15,828 nt of DNA. Origin: JBKJUK01 sp046590705. GTDB lineage: Bacteria > Acidobacteriota > Thermoanaerobaculia > Gp7-AA8. The notes below the pieces were generated by a model that worked only from the letters and a program-made list of their open reading frames with translations, did no database searches and was not told the origin of the DNA. The position numbers were made by a program, and so were the translations under genes. The stretch's first letter is position 1, and each line of letters starts with the position of its first letter. Location: positions 1-15,828 of the forward strand of contig JBKJUK010000042.1 in NCBI GenBank assembly GCA_046590705.1, given 5' to 3'. This document shows positions 7,755 to 13,534 of this stretch, one piece after another.

Positions 7755-9401
7755 CTACGATTCCTGTTTGACGCCCTCTTCTACTTCCACCGGCTCTGCT
7801 GTCTGAGACTCTTCACCACCAACGACCTCGGCGTCACCAACTTCAGCTTCGCGTGCCTCCGCTTCCTCAGCGGATTCGTCGTCTGACTCGCCGTCGGTTT
7901 CATCTCCCGACTCGTACTCTGACTCGTCATACTCACCGTCAGAATCCTGCTCGTCGTACTCTTCGTCTTCTTCGATGTCAGCCATCGACGCTTCTTCGAA
8001 TGCTCTTGCTGATTCGATGGCCAGCGAGGCCATCTCTTCGTCGACACCATCGATGGCGATGAGATCTTCGACCGACGCGTTGAGAATGGAGTCGAGGTCG
8101 TCGTAACCCGCCGCCTCCAGCTTGTCGGCGAACTCCGCCTCGAGGCCGTCGATGTCATGGACGTTGGTCGCGGCGCGAGCTTCGGCCATGGCCACATGCA
8201 GCATCTGCGACAGTGCGTCTGCGACTTCACCTTTCACTTCTTCTTCCGACTTGATATCGATTTTCGCGCTGATCAGGTCAGCGGCAAGCCGTACATTCAG
8301 TCCGCGCTTTCCAATGGCCAGCGAAAGCTGATCGTTGTCGACGATCACGTCCAGATGCGGACGATGGATATCCTCGTCGTTTGTGACGCTCACGCGGGTA
8401 ATCTTGGCCGGAGCGAGCGAATTCTGAGCGTAAGTGACGATGTCTTCGTGCCAGGTGATGATGTCGATCTTCTCGCCACGCAGCTCACGGATGATCGACT
8501 GCACCCTGCTTCCCTTCATCCCGACGCAGGCGCCAACAGGATCAACGTCACGCTCGCGTGAGGTCACGGCGATCTTGGCTCTCTCACCCGGCTCACGCAC
8601 GGCACCCTTGATGATCACTGTTCCGTCGTAGATTTCCGGAACTTCCATCTCGAAGAGCTTGATCAGCAGCCTGGCATCGGTGCGCGAGAGTACGACCTGC
8701 GGACCTTTGGGCTGCGTGTGCACGTCGACGATGACGGCTTTGATACGGTCGCCTGCCGAGTAGCGTTCTGCTCGAGACTGATGATTGCGGGGGATCACGC
8801 CTTCGGTCTTTCCGTTCAGGTCGACAATCATGTCGCCACGCTCGAAGCGCTTGACGTAACCGTTCTCCAGTTCGCCGACCTTGTCAGCGAATTCCTTGAA
8901 GACTTTCTCACGCTCGGCTTCTCGAACCTTCTGATACAGAACCTGCTTGGCCGATTGCGCGGCGATACGACCCAGTTCCTCGGGTGGCTTCGTCAGCGGA
9001 ATCTCGACGGTGTCGCCCGGCTCGCAGTTCGGATCGATTTTCTTCGCTTCCCACCAGCGGATTTCGGTCAGCGGATCGGCCACCACATCGACGACATGCT
9101 TCGTCAGCGTGGCCAGGCGCACAATTCCACCGACTTCTGCGGCGGGATCGATCTTCCGAGCCTCTTCGAGTGTGAGTTGAGCGATCGGATCCTCGACCTG
9201 CTCTTTTCCTTCCACGACCTGCTTGACGATGTGGAAGACCGGTTTTCCGGTAGCGCGGTCGATGATGGTTTCCATCGGTTCACGGGTCTTGTAATACTTC
9301 CTGGCTGCAGTCGACAGTGCATCCTCGAGCGCCGAGTAAACCCGATCCACTTCGATCGACTTCTCGTACGCAAGCGCTCGAACGTCTTTTTCGTTGAACA
9401 T
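7755..9401 (-). CDS. nusA: Transcription termination/antitermination protein NusA
   Basis: NusA binds RNA polymerase, enhances pausing and hairpin termination, and takes part in antitermination. The 548-residue protein has the N-terminal polymerase-binding domain (MFNEKDVRALAYEKSIEVDRV to about 165). An S1 domain follows (about 174-240, GYVKRFERGDMIVDLNGKTEGVIP), then two KH domains (TSRERDVDPVGACVGMKGSRV at about 280-300 and DNDQLSLAIGKRGLNVRLAADL at about 355-376). A helix-hairpin-helix-like segment lies near 431-465 (DDLDSILNASVEDLIAIDGVD). Two oddities stand out. The N-terminal domain contains two similar segments, EARKIDPAAEVG (80-91) and EAKKIDPNCEPG (118-129), where I expect one. The last ~75 residues are an acidic, low-complexity tail. 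A ribosome binding site AAAGGA precedes the ATG. The gene lies between rimP and infB, the standard order. Confidence 0.97.
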   Translation of the reverse strand: MFNEKDVRALAYEKSIEVDRVYSALEDALSTAARKYYKTREPMETIIDRATGKPVFHIVKQVVEGKEQVEDPIAQLTLEEARKIDPAAEVGGIVRLATLTKHVVDVVADPLTEIRWWEAKKIDPNCEPGDTVEIPLTKPPEELGRIAAQSAKQVLYQKVREAEREKVFKEFADKVGELENGYVKRFERGDMIVDLNGKTEGVIPRNHQSRAERYSAGDRIKAVIVDVHTQPKGPQVVLSRTDARLLIKLFEMEVPEIYDGTVIIKGAVREPGERAKIAVTSRERDVDPVGACVGMKGSRVQSIIRELRGEKIDIITWHEDIVTYAQNSLAPAKITRVSVTNDEDIHRPHLDVIVDNDQLSLAIGKRGLNVRLAADLISAKIDIKSEEEVKGEVADALSQMLHVAMAEARAATNVHDIDGLEAEFADKLEAAGYDDLDSILNASVEDLIAIDGVDEEMASLAIESARAFEEASMADIEEDEEYDEQDSDGEYDESEYESGDETDGESDDESAEEAEAREAEVGDAEVVGGEESQTAEPVEVEEGVKQES

Positions 9402-9512
9402 GTCGGTTTATGATCCTTTCGATTCCGCTACTGCCCACTGCGAGTGCTTTCAAACGACTACGAACTTCGAGCAGCCGGCCTGCCGCTGCTCCTGATCTCT
9501 AATGGCGACTCT

Positions 9513-9980
9513 TCACATCTCGACTTCCAGTCTTGCTTCCTTGATCAGCGACAACTCGATCTCGTACGGCCCTTTCTTACTCTTCGGGTCCTCGACGACG
9601 ATCTGGCTGCCATCAAAGGCTCGGAGATGACCGACGATCACGAATAATCCACGAATCATCTGCGACGTCTTCACCCTGATCAACCGGCCAATGAACTTGT
9701 GATAATCAGCTTCCTTGTAAATCGGACGATCCAGCCCGGGTGACGAGACTTGTAGCTCGTACTCCGACTGGATCGCATCTTCAACATCCATGTACGTACT
9801 GACCTGCTGCGAAATCAGCGTGCAGTCCTCGAGATTGATCCCGCCCTCTCTGTCGATATCAATCCTGAGCACCATCGTCCGGCCAGCCTGCCGGTAATCG
9901 ATGTGCACGAGTTCATACCCTTCTGAGGTGACGATTTTCTCGATCTGATTCCCGATGATCTCGGGCAATACGCTGGCCAT
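9513..9980 (-). CDS. rimP: Ribosome maturation factor RimP
   Basis: RimP binds the free 30S subunit and assists its maturation. The 155-residue protein shows the family pattern: an N-terminal KH-like part with VTSEGYELVHIDYRQAGRTMVLRIDID (its ends are EGYELVHIDY and VLRIDIDRE), LEDCTLISQQVSTYMD (51-66), the hallmark YELQVSSPGLDRPIY (74-88), and a C-terminal SH3-like barrel (IRVKTSQM to VVEDPK). Length is normal. GGAG lies 13 nt before the ATG, a rather wide spacing. It is the first gene of the operon and is 111 nt before nusA. In E. coli metY precedes rimP; I see no tRNA here. Confidence 0.96.
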   Translation of the reverse strand: MASVLPEIIGNQIEKIVTSEGYELVHIDYRQAGRTMVLRIDIDREGGINLEDCTLISQQVSTYMDVEDAIQSEYELQVSSPGLDRPIYKEADYHKFIGRLIRVKTSQMIRGLFVIVGHLRAFDGSQIVVEDPKSKKGPYEIELSLIKEARLEVEM

Positions 9981-9998
9981 TGATCTGCAACAACTCCG

Positions 9999-10018
9999 CT
10001 TCTAAACGCTTCTAAACG
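9999..10018. repeat. Tandem 10-bp direct repeat before rimP
   Basis: CTTCTAAACG occurs twice in direct succession on the plus strand (9999-10008 and 10009-10018), ending 18 nt before the rimP start. On the transcript it reads CGTTTAGAAG twice and precedes the GGAG of rimP. It may be a slippage product or a protein site; nothing further can be said. Confidence 0.85.
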
Positions 10019-10036
10019 TTTGAATCAAAAGAACAT

Positions 10037-10064
10037 AAAAAAAAGCGGCCAGTACGGCCGCTTT
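10037..10064 (-). terminator. Strong terminator hairpin in the rimP leader
   Basis: On the minus strand, a perfect 9-bp stem AAAGCGGCC / GGCCGCTTT (10064-10056 with 10050-10042) has a 5-nt loop. The T run is eight long, including the last three bases of the stem. This is a textbook Rho-independent terminator. It lies 56 nt before rimP and downstream of a possible promoter at 10096-10125, so it may act as a leader attenuator. It may instead be only a second terminator for the secreted-protein gene. On the plus strand the T tract is only TTT, so it would be weak in that direction. Confidence 0.88.
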
Positions 10065-10074
10065 CGACACAACT

Positions 10075-10090
10075 CCCGAAAGCTGTCGGG
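10075..10090 (-). promoter_or_regulatory. Leader hairpin overlapping a possible antiterminator
   Basis: On the minus-strand RNA, CCCGA (10090-10086) can pair with UCGGG (10079-10075). Its 3' half overlaps the segment GCUUUCG (10083-10077). That segment can alternatively pair with CGAAAGC (10066-10060), which in turn takes up the 5' arm of the terminator at 10037-10064. The three stems exclude one another in sequence, as in attenuators. The stems are short and could be fortuitous. Confidence 0.35.
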
Positions 10091-10095
10091 CGCGC

Positions 10096-10125
10096 ATACT
10101 ACCACGGCGCTCGCACAGGGCACAA
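10096..10125 (-). promoter_or_regulatory. Possible promoter of the rimP-nusA-infB operon
   Basis: On the minus strand, TTGTGC (10125-10120) is followed after 18 nt by TAGTAT (10101-10096) with TGG just before it, an extended -10 pattern. The predicted transcript start is near 10089, giving a leader of about 108 nt before rimP. The leader contains the terminator at 10037-10064. Hexamer matches are moderate (3/6 and 4/6). Confidence 0.35.
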
Positions 10126-10171
10126 CCTGGTCAGACTCCTGCCGATTCCAGAAGTTGACCGCTCCTCAGGA

Positions 10172-10208
10172 GATGGAAAACAGGGAGCCGCGTTGCTACG
10201 CGGCTCCC
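10172..10208 (-). terminator. Rho-independent terminator of the secreted-protein gene
   Basis: On the minus strand, a perfect 10-bp stem GGGAGCCGCG / CGCGGCTCCC (10208-10199 with 10192-10183) with a 6-nt loop is followed by TGTTTTCC. It begins 13 nt after the stop of the gene ending at 10222. It is very probably that gene's terminator. Confidence 0.85.
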
Positions 10209-10221
10209 GTCAAATCATCAG

Positions 10222-11166
10222 CTACTTGGCGCGACGGATGCGCTTCGGCGGTTTTGCGCCGAAGACGCAGTCAGAGTTCAGAGCGCCGAGAAACTGCGTC
10301 TCGAGATACGTTGGATCGTTCGACTTGTTGTCCAGCAGCGAGCCGTAAGCGAAGAAGCCGTGAGCGACTTCGTTGGCAGGAGTGGTCGAAGGATTTGCTG
10401 TGAAACCTGCCTCTTCGAGGGTCAGATAGAAGCCGGTGCCGCTGAAGAGCGAACCGAGCGCGAACTGCGTGTGAGCCAGAGGAGCAAGCGTTCGGGTGGT
10501 CTCGTTCACCGGCTGCCCGTCAGCATTGAAGATGCGGACGCGGATATTGATGGTGCTGTTGGTGGAGTAGTTGACCAGTCCGAGGTTGGTACGGAAATCA
10601 GCGTTGTTCCGGAGGCCGGTGATGAAGACACGCTGAAGATTCGGATCAATGGTATCGCCGGCGACGTAGGTGTACCACGGCAATCCAGGAATGGTCTGAC
10701 CGAAGGTGCTGCCGTCAGCTGCGGTGGTGTAGATGCGAGCTTCGACGCTGATGTTGCGAAGGTCACTGGTGCTCACCGAGGTGTCGGCGCAGTTTCCGCC
10801 TTCACGGCAGGCGAAGAAAACCAGATGACCGAAGGCAGTGTCGAGGTTGAAGGTGGTTTTCATGACATCGACGATCTCGCGACGCTGACCCGGTGCGAGC
10901 GTCAACTTCTGCGTGACTGCGGGGTTCGTGGTCGGAGCGTTGTTGATGGTGTCCCCGGTCGGTGCGTACGCGACTTCTACAGTGACGCGATCATTGGTCA
11001 GGTTCGAGATGAAAAGGTCGGTGCGGAAAAACGAGTTATTTCCGCCGGCCAGACGTCCTGCTGCGGGAAGATAGATCGTATCGGCAGCTCGGAAAGTGCT
11101 GGCCGAGGCACCGAGAGCACAGAGCAGGAGCGCTGCACCGACGATGCTGCGTTTGTAATTGAACAT
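10222..11166 (-). CDS. Secreted protein of unknown function with duplicated beta-rich domain
   Basis: I do not recognise a named family with a known role. The chosen start at 11166 gives 314 residues and follows AAGGGG by 6 nt. A longer frame to 11208 would put 14 residues before the signal peptide and lacks such a site. The protein begins MFNYKRSIVGAALLLCALGASAS, a Sec signal peptide with cleavage probably near residue 23; there is no lipobox. The mature part looks beta-rich and holds two similar units. FRTDLFISNLTNDRV (47-61) with LAPGQRREI (91-99) resembles FRTNLGLVNYSTNST (191-205) with LAPLAHTQF (227-235). Three cysteines remain after cleavage (120, 126, 300), and 120/126 could form a disulfide. 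The C-terminus is basic (KPPKRIRRAK). Similar Ala/Asn-rich, FxTDLxIxN-type secreted proteins are, from memory, common in Acidobacteriota. It is monocistronic and has a terminator. A structural or adhesive surface role is only a guess. Confidence 0.8.
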   Translation of the reverse strand: MFNYKRSIVGAALLLCALGASASTFRAADTIYLPAAGRLAGGNNSFFRTDLFISNLTNDRVTVEVAYAPTGDTINNAPTTNPAVTQKLTLAPGQRREIVDVMKTTFNLDTAFGHLVFFACREGGNCADTSVSTSDLRNISVEARIYTTAADGSTFGQTIPGLPWYTYVAGDTIDPNLQRVFITGLRNNADFRTNLGLVNYSTNSTINIRVRIFNADGQPVNETTRTLAPLAHTQFALGSLFSGTGFYLTLEEAGFTANPSTTPANEVAHGFFAYGSLLDNKSNDPTYLETQFLGALNSDCVFGAKPPKRIRRAK

Positions 11167-11223
11167 GGAATCCCCTTTACGTGATTTGTATTCAGCGCAA
11201 CGATGCATCTGATGAGTAGCCGT

Positions 11224-11229
11224 ATTGTA
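11224..11229 (-). promoter_or_regulatory. Possible -10 element for the secreted-protein gene
   Basis: TACAAT on the minus strand matches the sigma70 -10 consensus in 5 of 6 bases and lies 57 nt before the chosen ATG. No good -35 hexamer is found at 16-18 nt spacing, so this call rests on one element. Confidence 0.3.
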
Positions 11230-11355
11230 CTCGCTCTGTGCAAGCCCGAGCGAAGATCTGCTGCTTCCTTGAATGAGTCGCCTGAACTGTAAATTCCAGA
11301 ACCGCTACTACTTTCTACGTTCCGAGCGTTCAGAATGTCACTCCACCGCTTACTT

Positions 11356-11381
11356 GTGTGGCACAGGCAATCTTGCCTGTG
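11356..11381 (+). repeat. REP-like palindrome A
   Basis: GTGTGG is followed directly by CACAGGCAA-TC-TTGCCTGTG, a perfect 9-bp inverted repeat around two bases. A GTGG tetranucleotide at the foot of a palindrome is the layout of REP elements mobilised by RAYT transposases. It shares 18 identical bases with element E in inverted orientation (12598-12615). Confidence 0.75.
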
Positions 11382-11431
11382 GGGCGGAGAAGTAAGTTCC
11401 AAACCCTGGGGCAGATATCCCTGCTGCTGTC

Positions 11432-11447
11432 ATTGCCTGTGCCACAC
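11432..11447 (-). repeat. REP-like half element B
   Basis: Read on the minus strand this gives GTGTGGCACAGGCAAT, 16 bases identical to element A, in inverted orientation and 50 nt away. The second half of the palindrome is degraded or absent. Confidence 0.7.
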
Positions 11448-11494
11448 CACCGCGCCCGTCGCGGTACATAAATGTTCAAACTCCAGCAGGTCTC

Positions 11495-11500
11495 TATACT
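11495..11500 (+). promoter_or_regulatory. Possible -10 element of rluD, implying a leaderless mRNA
   Basis: TATACT matches the -10 consensus in 5 of 6 bases and ends only 6 nt before the rluD ATG. Transcription would then start at or next to the ATG. No ribosome binding site precedes the start, which agrees. The -35 region (TGTTCA, 16 nt upstream) is weak. Confidence 0.35.
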
Positions 11501-11506
11501 GCGGCC

Positions 11507-12454
11507 ATGAGCCGAACCAACCTCACAATTCCCGAAGAGCTGCACATGCAGCGTCTCGATCAGGCACTGGCGCAGCTTCTCCCGGAACAGAGCCGCTCGG
11601 CCATTGCCCGGCTCGTCGCGGGTCAGCAGATCATGGTCAACGGCACCGCTGCTTCGAAAAAGTCGAACCTCGTGCTTTCCGGGGATCAGATTGAAGTCTC
11701 TCTTCTCGATCCGGTGAACACCTCCATCGTGGCGCAGGAAATCGCGCTCGAAATTGTTTTCCAGGACGCCGACATCGCCATCGTCAATAAACCGGCCGGA
11801 CTGGTCGTACATCCTTCAGCGGGTCACAATGATCAGACGCTGGTCAACGCACTTCTGTTTCATGTATCCGATCTGAGCGGCATCGGAGGCGAGATCCGCC
11901 CCGGTATCGTGCACCGTCTCGACAAGGAAACCAGCGGTCTGCTGGTCGTAGCAAAGAACGACGCTGCGCACCGTGCTCTTACCGCAGCCTGGTCCACCGA
12001 ATCGGTGAAGAAGATCTATCTGGCCATCTGCTACGGATCTCCGCGCGAGGCAAAAGGTGTCATCGACCAGCCCATCGGACGAGATCCGTACGACCGCAAA
12101 CGGATGGGTGTGGTGGCTGACGGTCGCCGCGCCCTGACACTCTACGAAGTACTCGAGCACCCCGGCTTCGTGTCGCTCATCCGCTGCTCGCTGAAAACGG
12201 GTCGCACCCATCAGATCCGGGTCCACCTCAAACACCTTGGACATCCCATCGTCGGCGACCCGCTCTACTCAGGACCGCAGTGGCGCGGCGTGAGCGACAA
12301 GCGTGTGCAGAAAGCGCTCGCTGCCATGAAACGTCAGGCCCTGCACGCCTCCGTCCTCAGCTTCCCCCACCCGCGAACCGGCCAGGTCATGCGCTTCGAA
12401 TCCCCACTACCAGCCGACATGCAGAGCCTGCTGGAAGCCATGAGGTCTACGTAA
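11507..12454 (+). CDS. rluD: RluA-family 23S rRNA pseudouridine synthase, RluD type
   Basis: RluD converts uridines in helix 69 of 23S rRNA (1911, 1915, 1917 in E. coli) to pseudouridine, which matters for subunit joining. The 315-residue protein has an N-terminal S4 RNA-binding domain (about 14-75; MQRLDQALAQLLPEQSRSAI, VNGTAASKKSNLV). The catalytic domain follows with NKPAGLVVHPS (93-103), the nucleophile loop IVHRLDKETSGLLVVAKND, and the C-terminal GRTHQIRVHLKHLGHPIVGD. All RluA-family motifs are present. The start at 11507 keeps the short strand before the S4 domain that E. coli RluD also has, although no ribosome binding site is seen. RluA-family members are hard to separate by eye, so the position modified is inferred. 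The gene is the only plus-strand one here and is flanked on both sides by REP-like elements. Confidence 0.92.
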   Translation: MSRTNLTIPEELHMQRLDQALAQLLPEQSRSAIARLVAGQQIMVNGTAASKKSNLVLSGDQIEVSLLDPVNTSIVAQEIALEIVFQDADIAIVNKPAGLVVHPSAGHNDQTLVNALLFHVSDLSGIGGEIRPGIVHRLDKETSGLLVVAKNDAAHRALTAAWSTESVKKIYLAICYGSPREAKGVIDQPIGRDPYDRKRMGVVADGRRALTLYEVLEHPGFVSLIRCSLKTGRTHQIRVHLKHLGHPIVGDPLYSGPQWRGVSDKRVQKALAAMKRQALHASVLSFPHPRTGQVMRFESPLPADMQSLLEAMRST

Positions 12455-12456
12455 CC

Positions 12457-12483
12457 TGTGGAGCACAGGCAATCCTGCCTGTG
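12457..12483 (+). repeat. REP-like palindrome C
   Basis: It begins 3 nt after the rluD stop: TGTGGAG followed by CACAGGCA-ATCC-TGCCTGTG. All 27 bases recur in inverted orientation as element D. No T run follows, so it is not a normal terminator, although the hairpin could protect the rluD 3' end. Confidence 0.85.
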
Positions 12484-12569
12484 GCTGGACCAACTGACAT
12501 CAGGCCAGGAACTTCTTCACGAATATCAAACAGGGATAGACAGGCGGTGTTCTAACAACGTCAGCGCGT

Positions 12570-12596
12570 CACAGGCAGGATTGCCTGTGCTCCACA
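12570..12596 (-). repeat. REP-like palindrome D
   Basis: This is a perfect 27-bp inverted copy of element C, separated from it by 86 nt. The identity between C and D shows recent copying or gene conversion. Confidence 0.85.
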
Positions 12597-12597
12597 C

Positions 12598-12615
12598 AGA
12601 TTGCCTGTGCCACAC
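12598..12615 (-). repeat. REP-like half element E
   Basis: Read on the minus strand, GTGTGGCACAGGCAATCT is identical over 18 bases to element A. It follows D by one base and keeps only the first half of the palindrome. Confidence 0.75.
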
Positions 12616-12633
12616 AACCTCGCGAGCTGATCC

Positions 12634-12656
12634 ACAGGCAGACTTGCCTGTTCCAC
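12634..12656 (-). repeat. REP-like palindrome F
   Basis: Read on the minus strand, GTGGA is followed by ACAGGCA-AGTC-TGCCTGT, a perfect 7-bp stem. The element ends 2 nt before the permease stop codon, so the C-F cluster fills the gap between the two convergent genes. Confidence 0.75.
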
Positions 12657-12658
12657 TC

Positions 12659-13531
12659 TCAGTGCTCTTTCAGGTAGTTCACTCCGAGCGCCTTCGGTGC
12701 GCGTGACGTTCCGATGAAGCCGGCCAGTACCACCATGGTGAGTACATACGGAATCACCTGAATGAACTGGACGGGAATCGGCGCGACGCCCTGCATTTGG
12801 ATCGCCAGTGCCTCAGCGAAGCCGAACAGCAGGCAGGCCAGCATGGTCTGCACCGGTCGCCACTTGCCGAAGATGAGCGCGGCCAGCGCAATGAACCCCC
12901 TACCCGCAGTCATGTTCCGGGTAAAGAGCGACGACTGACCGATCGAGAGATAAGCTCCGCCAATCGCGGCCAGAGCCCCTGAAATCAGCACGGCCGCGAA
13001 ACGTATCCGGTTCACGCGAATTCCGGCGGTATCAGCCGCTTCCGGATTCTCACCTGCGGCGCGCACCCGCAACCCGAATCGCGTCCGCCCGAGCACATAC
13101 CACGTGAGCGGTACCAGGGCGAAAGCGATCAGCACCGGAGCGTAAGGAAGTTGATCCTGCTGCGGGATCTGCGGCGTCGAACCGGTCGACGCGAAGAGAG
13201 CCCCGCTCGCCAGCGCCGGCACTCCCAGAAAGAGAATGTTGATGGCGGTCCCGCTGACTACATGGTCCGCACCAAAGTTGATGCAGGCCACTGCATGAAT
13301 CGCGGCAACCGCAACTCCTGCCAGAATCGCGGCCAGCAAACCGACCCAGGGACTGCCGGTGTAGTGCGTCACGGCCGCAGCAGTAAACGCACCAGCCAGC
13401 ATCAGGCCTTCGAGCGCGATGTTGATGATCCCGGCCCGCTCCGAGAACAATCCTCCGAGTGCAGCGAGGATCAAAGGCGCGGCCAGCCTGATGGTGGAGA
13501 AAAGCAGAGCAGTGGTGACGATCTCGTCCAT
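12659..13531 (-). CDS. ABC transporter permease, nucleoside/simple-sugar type (NupQ/BmpC-like)
   Basis: This is the second inner-membrane permease of a BMP-type importer. The 290-residue protein is almost wholly hydrophobic, with about eight to nine membrane segments. It shows the family hallmark near the N-terminus, LGGLFSERAGIINIALEGLMLAGAF (its ends are FSERAGIINIALEGLM), and a conserved loop GADHVVSGTAINIL at about 88-101. RVRAAGENPEAADTAGI (about 179-195) is the cytoplasmic loop likely to contact the ATPase. It begins 3 nt after the stop of the other permease, with GAAGG as ribosome binding site, so the two are co-translated. B. subtilis NupQ is the best-known relative. A guanosine/nucleoside substrate is inferred from the family only. 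Confidence 0.88.
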   Translation of the reverse strand: MDEIVTTALLFSTIRLAAPLILAALGGLFSERAGIINIALEGLMLAGAFTAAAVTHYTGSPWVGLLAAILAGVAVAAIHAVACINFGADHVVSGTAINILFLGVPALASGALFASTGSTPQIPQQDQLPYAPVLIAFALVPLTWYVLGRTRFGLRVRAAGENPEAADTAGIRVNRIRFAAVLISGALAAIGGAYLSIGQSSLFTRNMTAGRGFIALAALIFGKWRPVQTMLACLLFGFAEALAIQMQGVAPIPVQFIQVIPYVLTMVVLAGFIGTSRAPKALGVNYLKEH

Positions 13532-13534
13532 GGT

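Larger units (their letters stand above)
11167..11506. other. Divergent intergenic region
   Basis: These 340 bases separate the secreted-protein gene (minus) from rluD (plus). They contain a ribosome binding site and possible promoter for the former, a pair of REP-like palindromes at 11356-11447, and a possible promoter directly before rluD. The stretch 11231-11355 shows no structure I can name. I see no credible small gene or tRNA. Confidence 0.7.

Noticed and set aside
8718..9413. Open frame of 231 codons on the plus strand opposite nusA
   Set aside because: It mirrors the NusA N-terminal and S1 coding region and has no recognisable domain or ribosome binding site.
9469..9491. Hairpin GAGCAGC / GCTGCTC between rimP and nusA
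   Set aside because: A 7-bp stem with a 9-nt loop and no T run lies inside a continuous operon. It could affect mRNA stability but is not supported as a terminator.
9981..10221. tRNA gene before rimP, as metY in E. coli
   Set aside because: I found no T-loop GTTCRA pattern or cloverleaf on either strand. The hairpins there are terminators.
10360..11184. Open frame of 274 codons on the plus strand opposite the secreted-protein gene
   Set aside because: The minus-strand reading has a signal peptide, a ribosome binding site and a terminator, while the plus-strand reading has none of these.
11330..11812. Minus-strand frame of 160 codons overlapping the start of rluD
   Set aside because: It is antisense to the S4 domain of RluD and runs through the REP-like elements; no protein signature is seen.
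12457..12596. MITE with 27-bp terminal inverted repeats (elements C and D as ends)
   Set aside because: I see no target-site duplication next to the ends, and each end is itself a palindrome that also occurs singly, which fits REP-like elements better.
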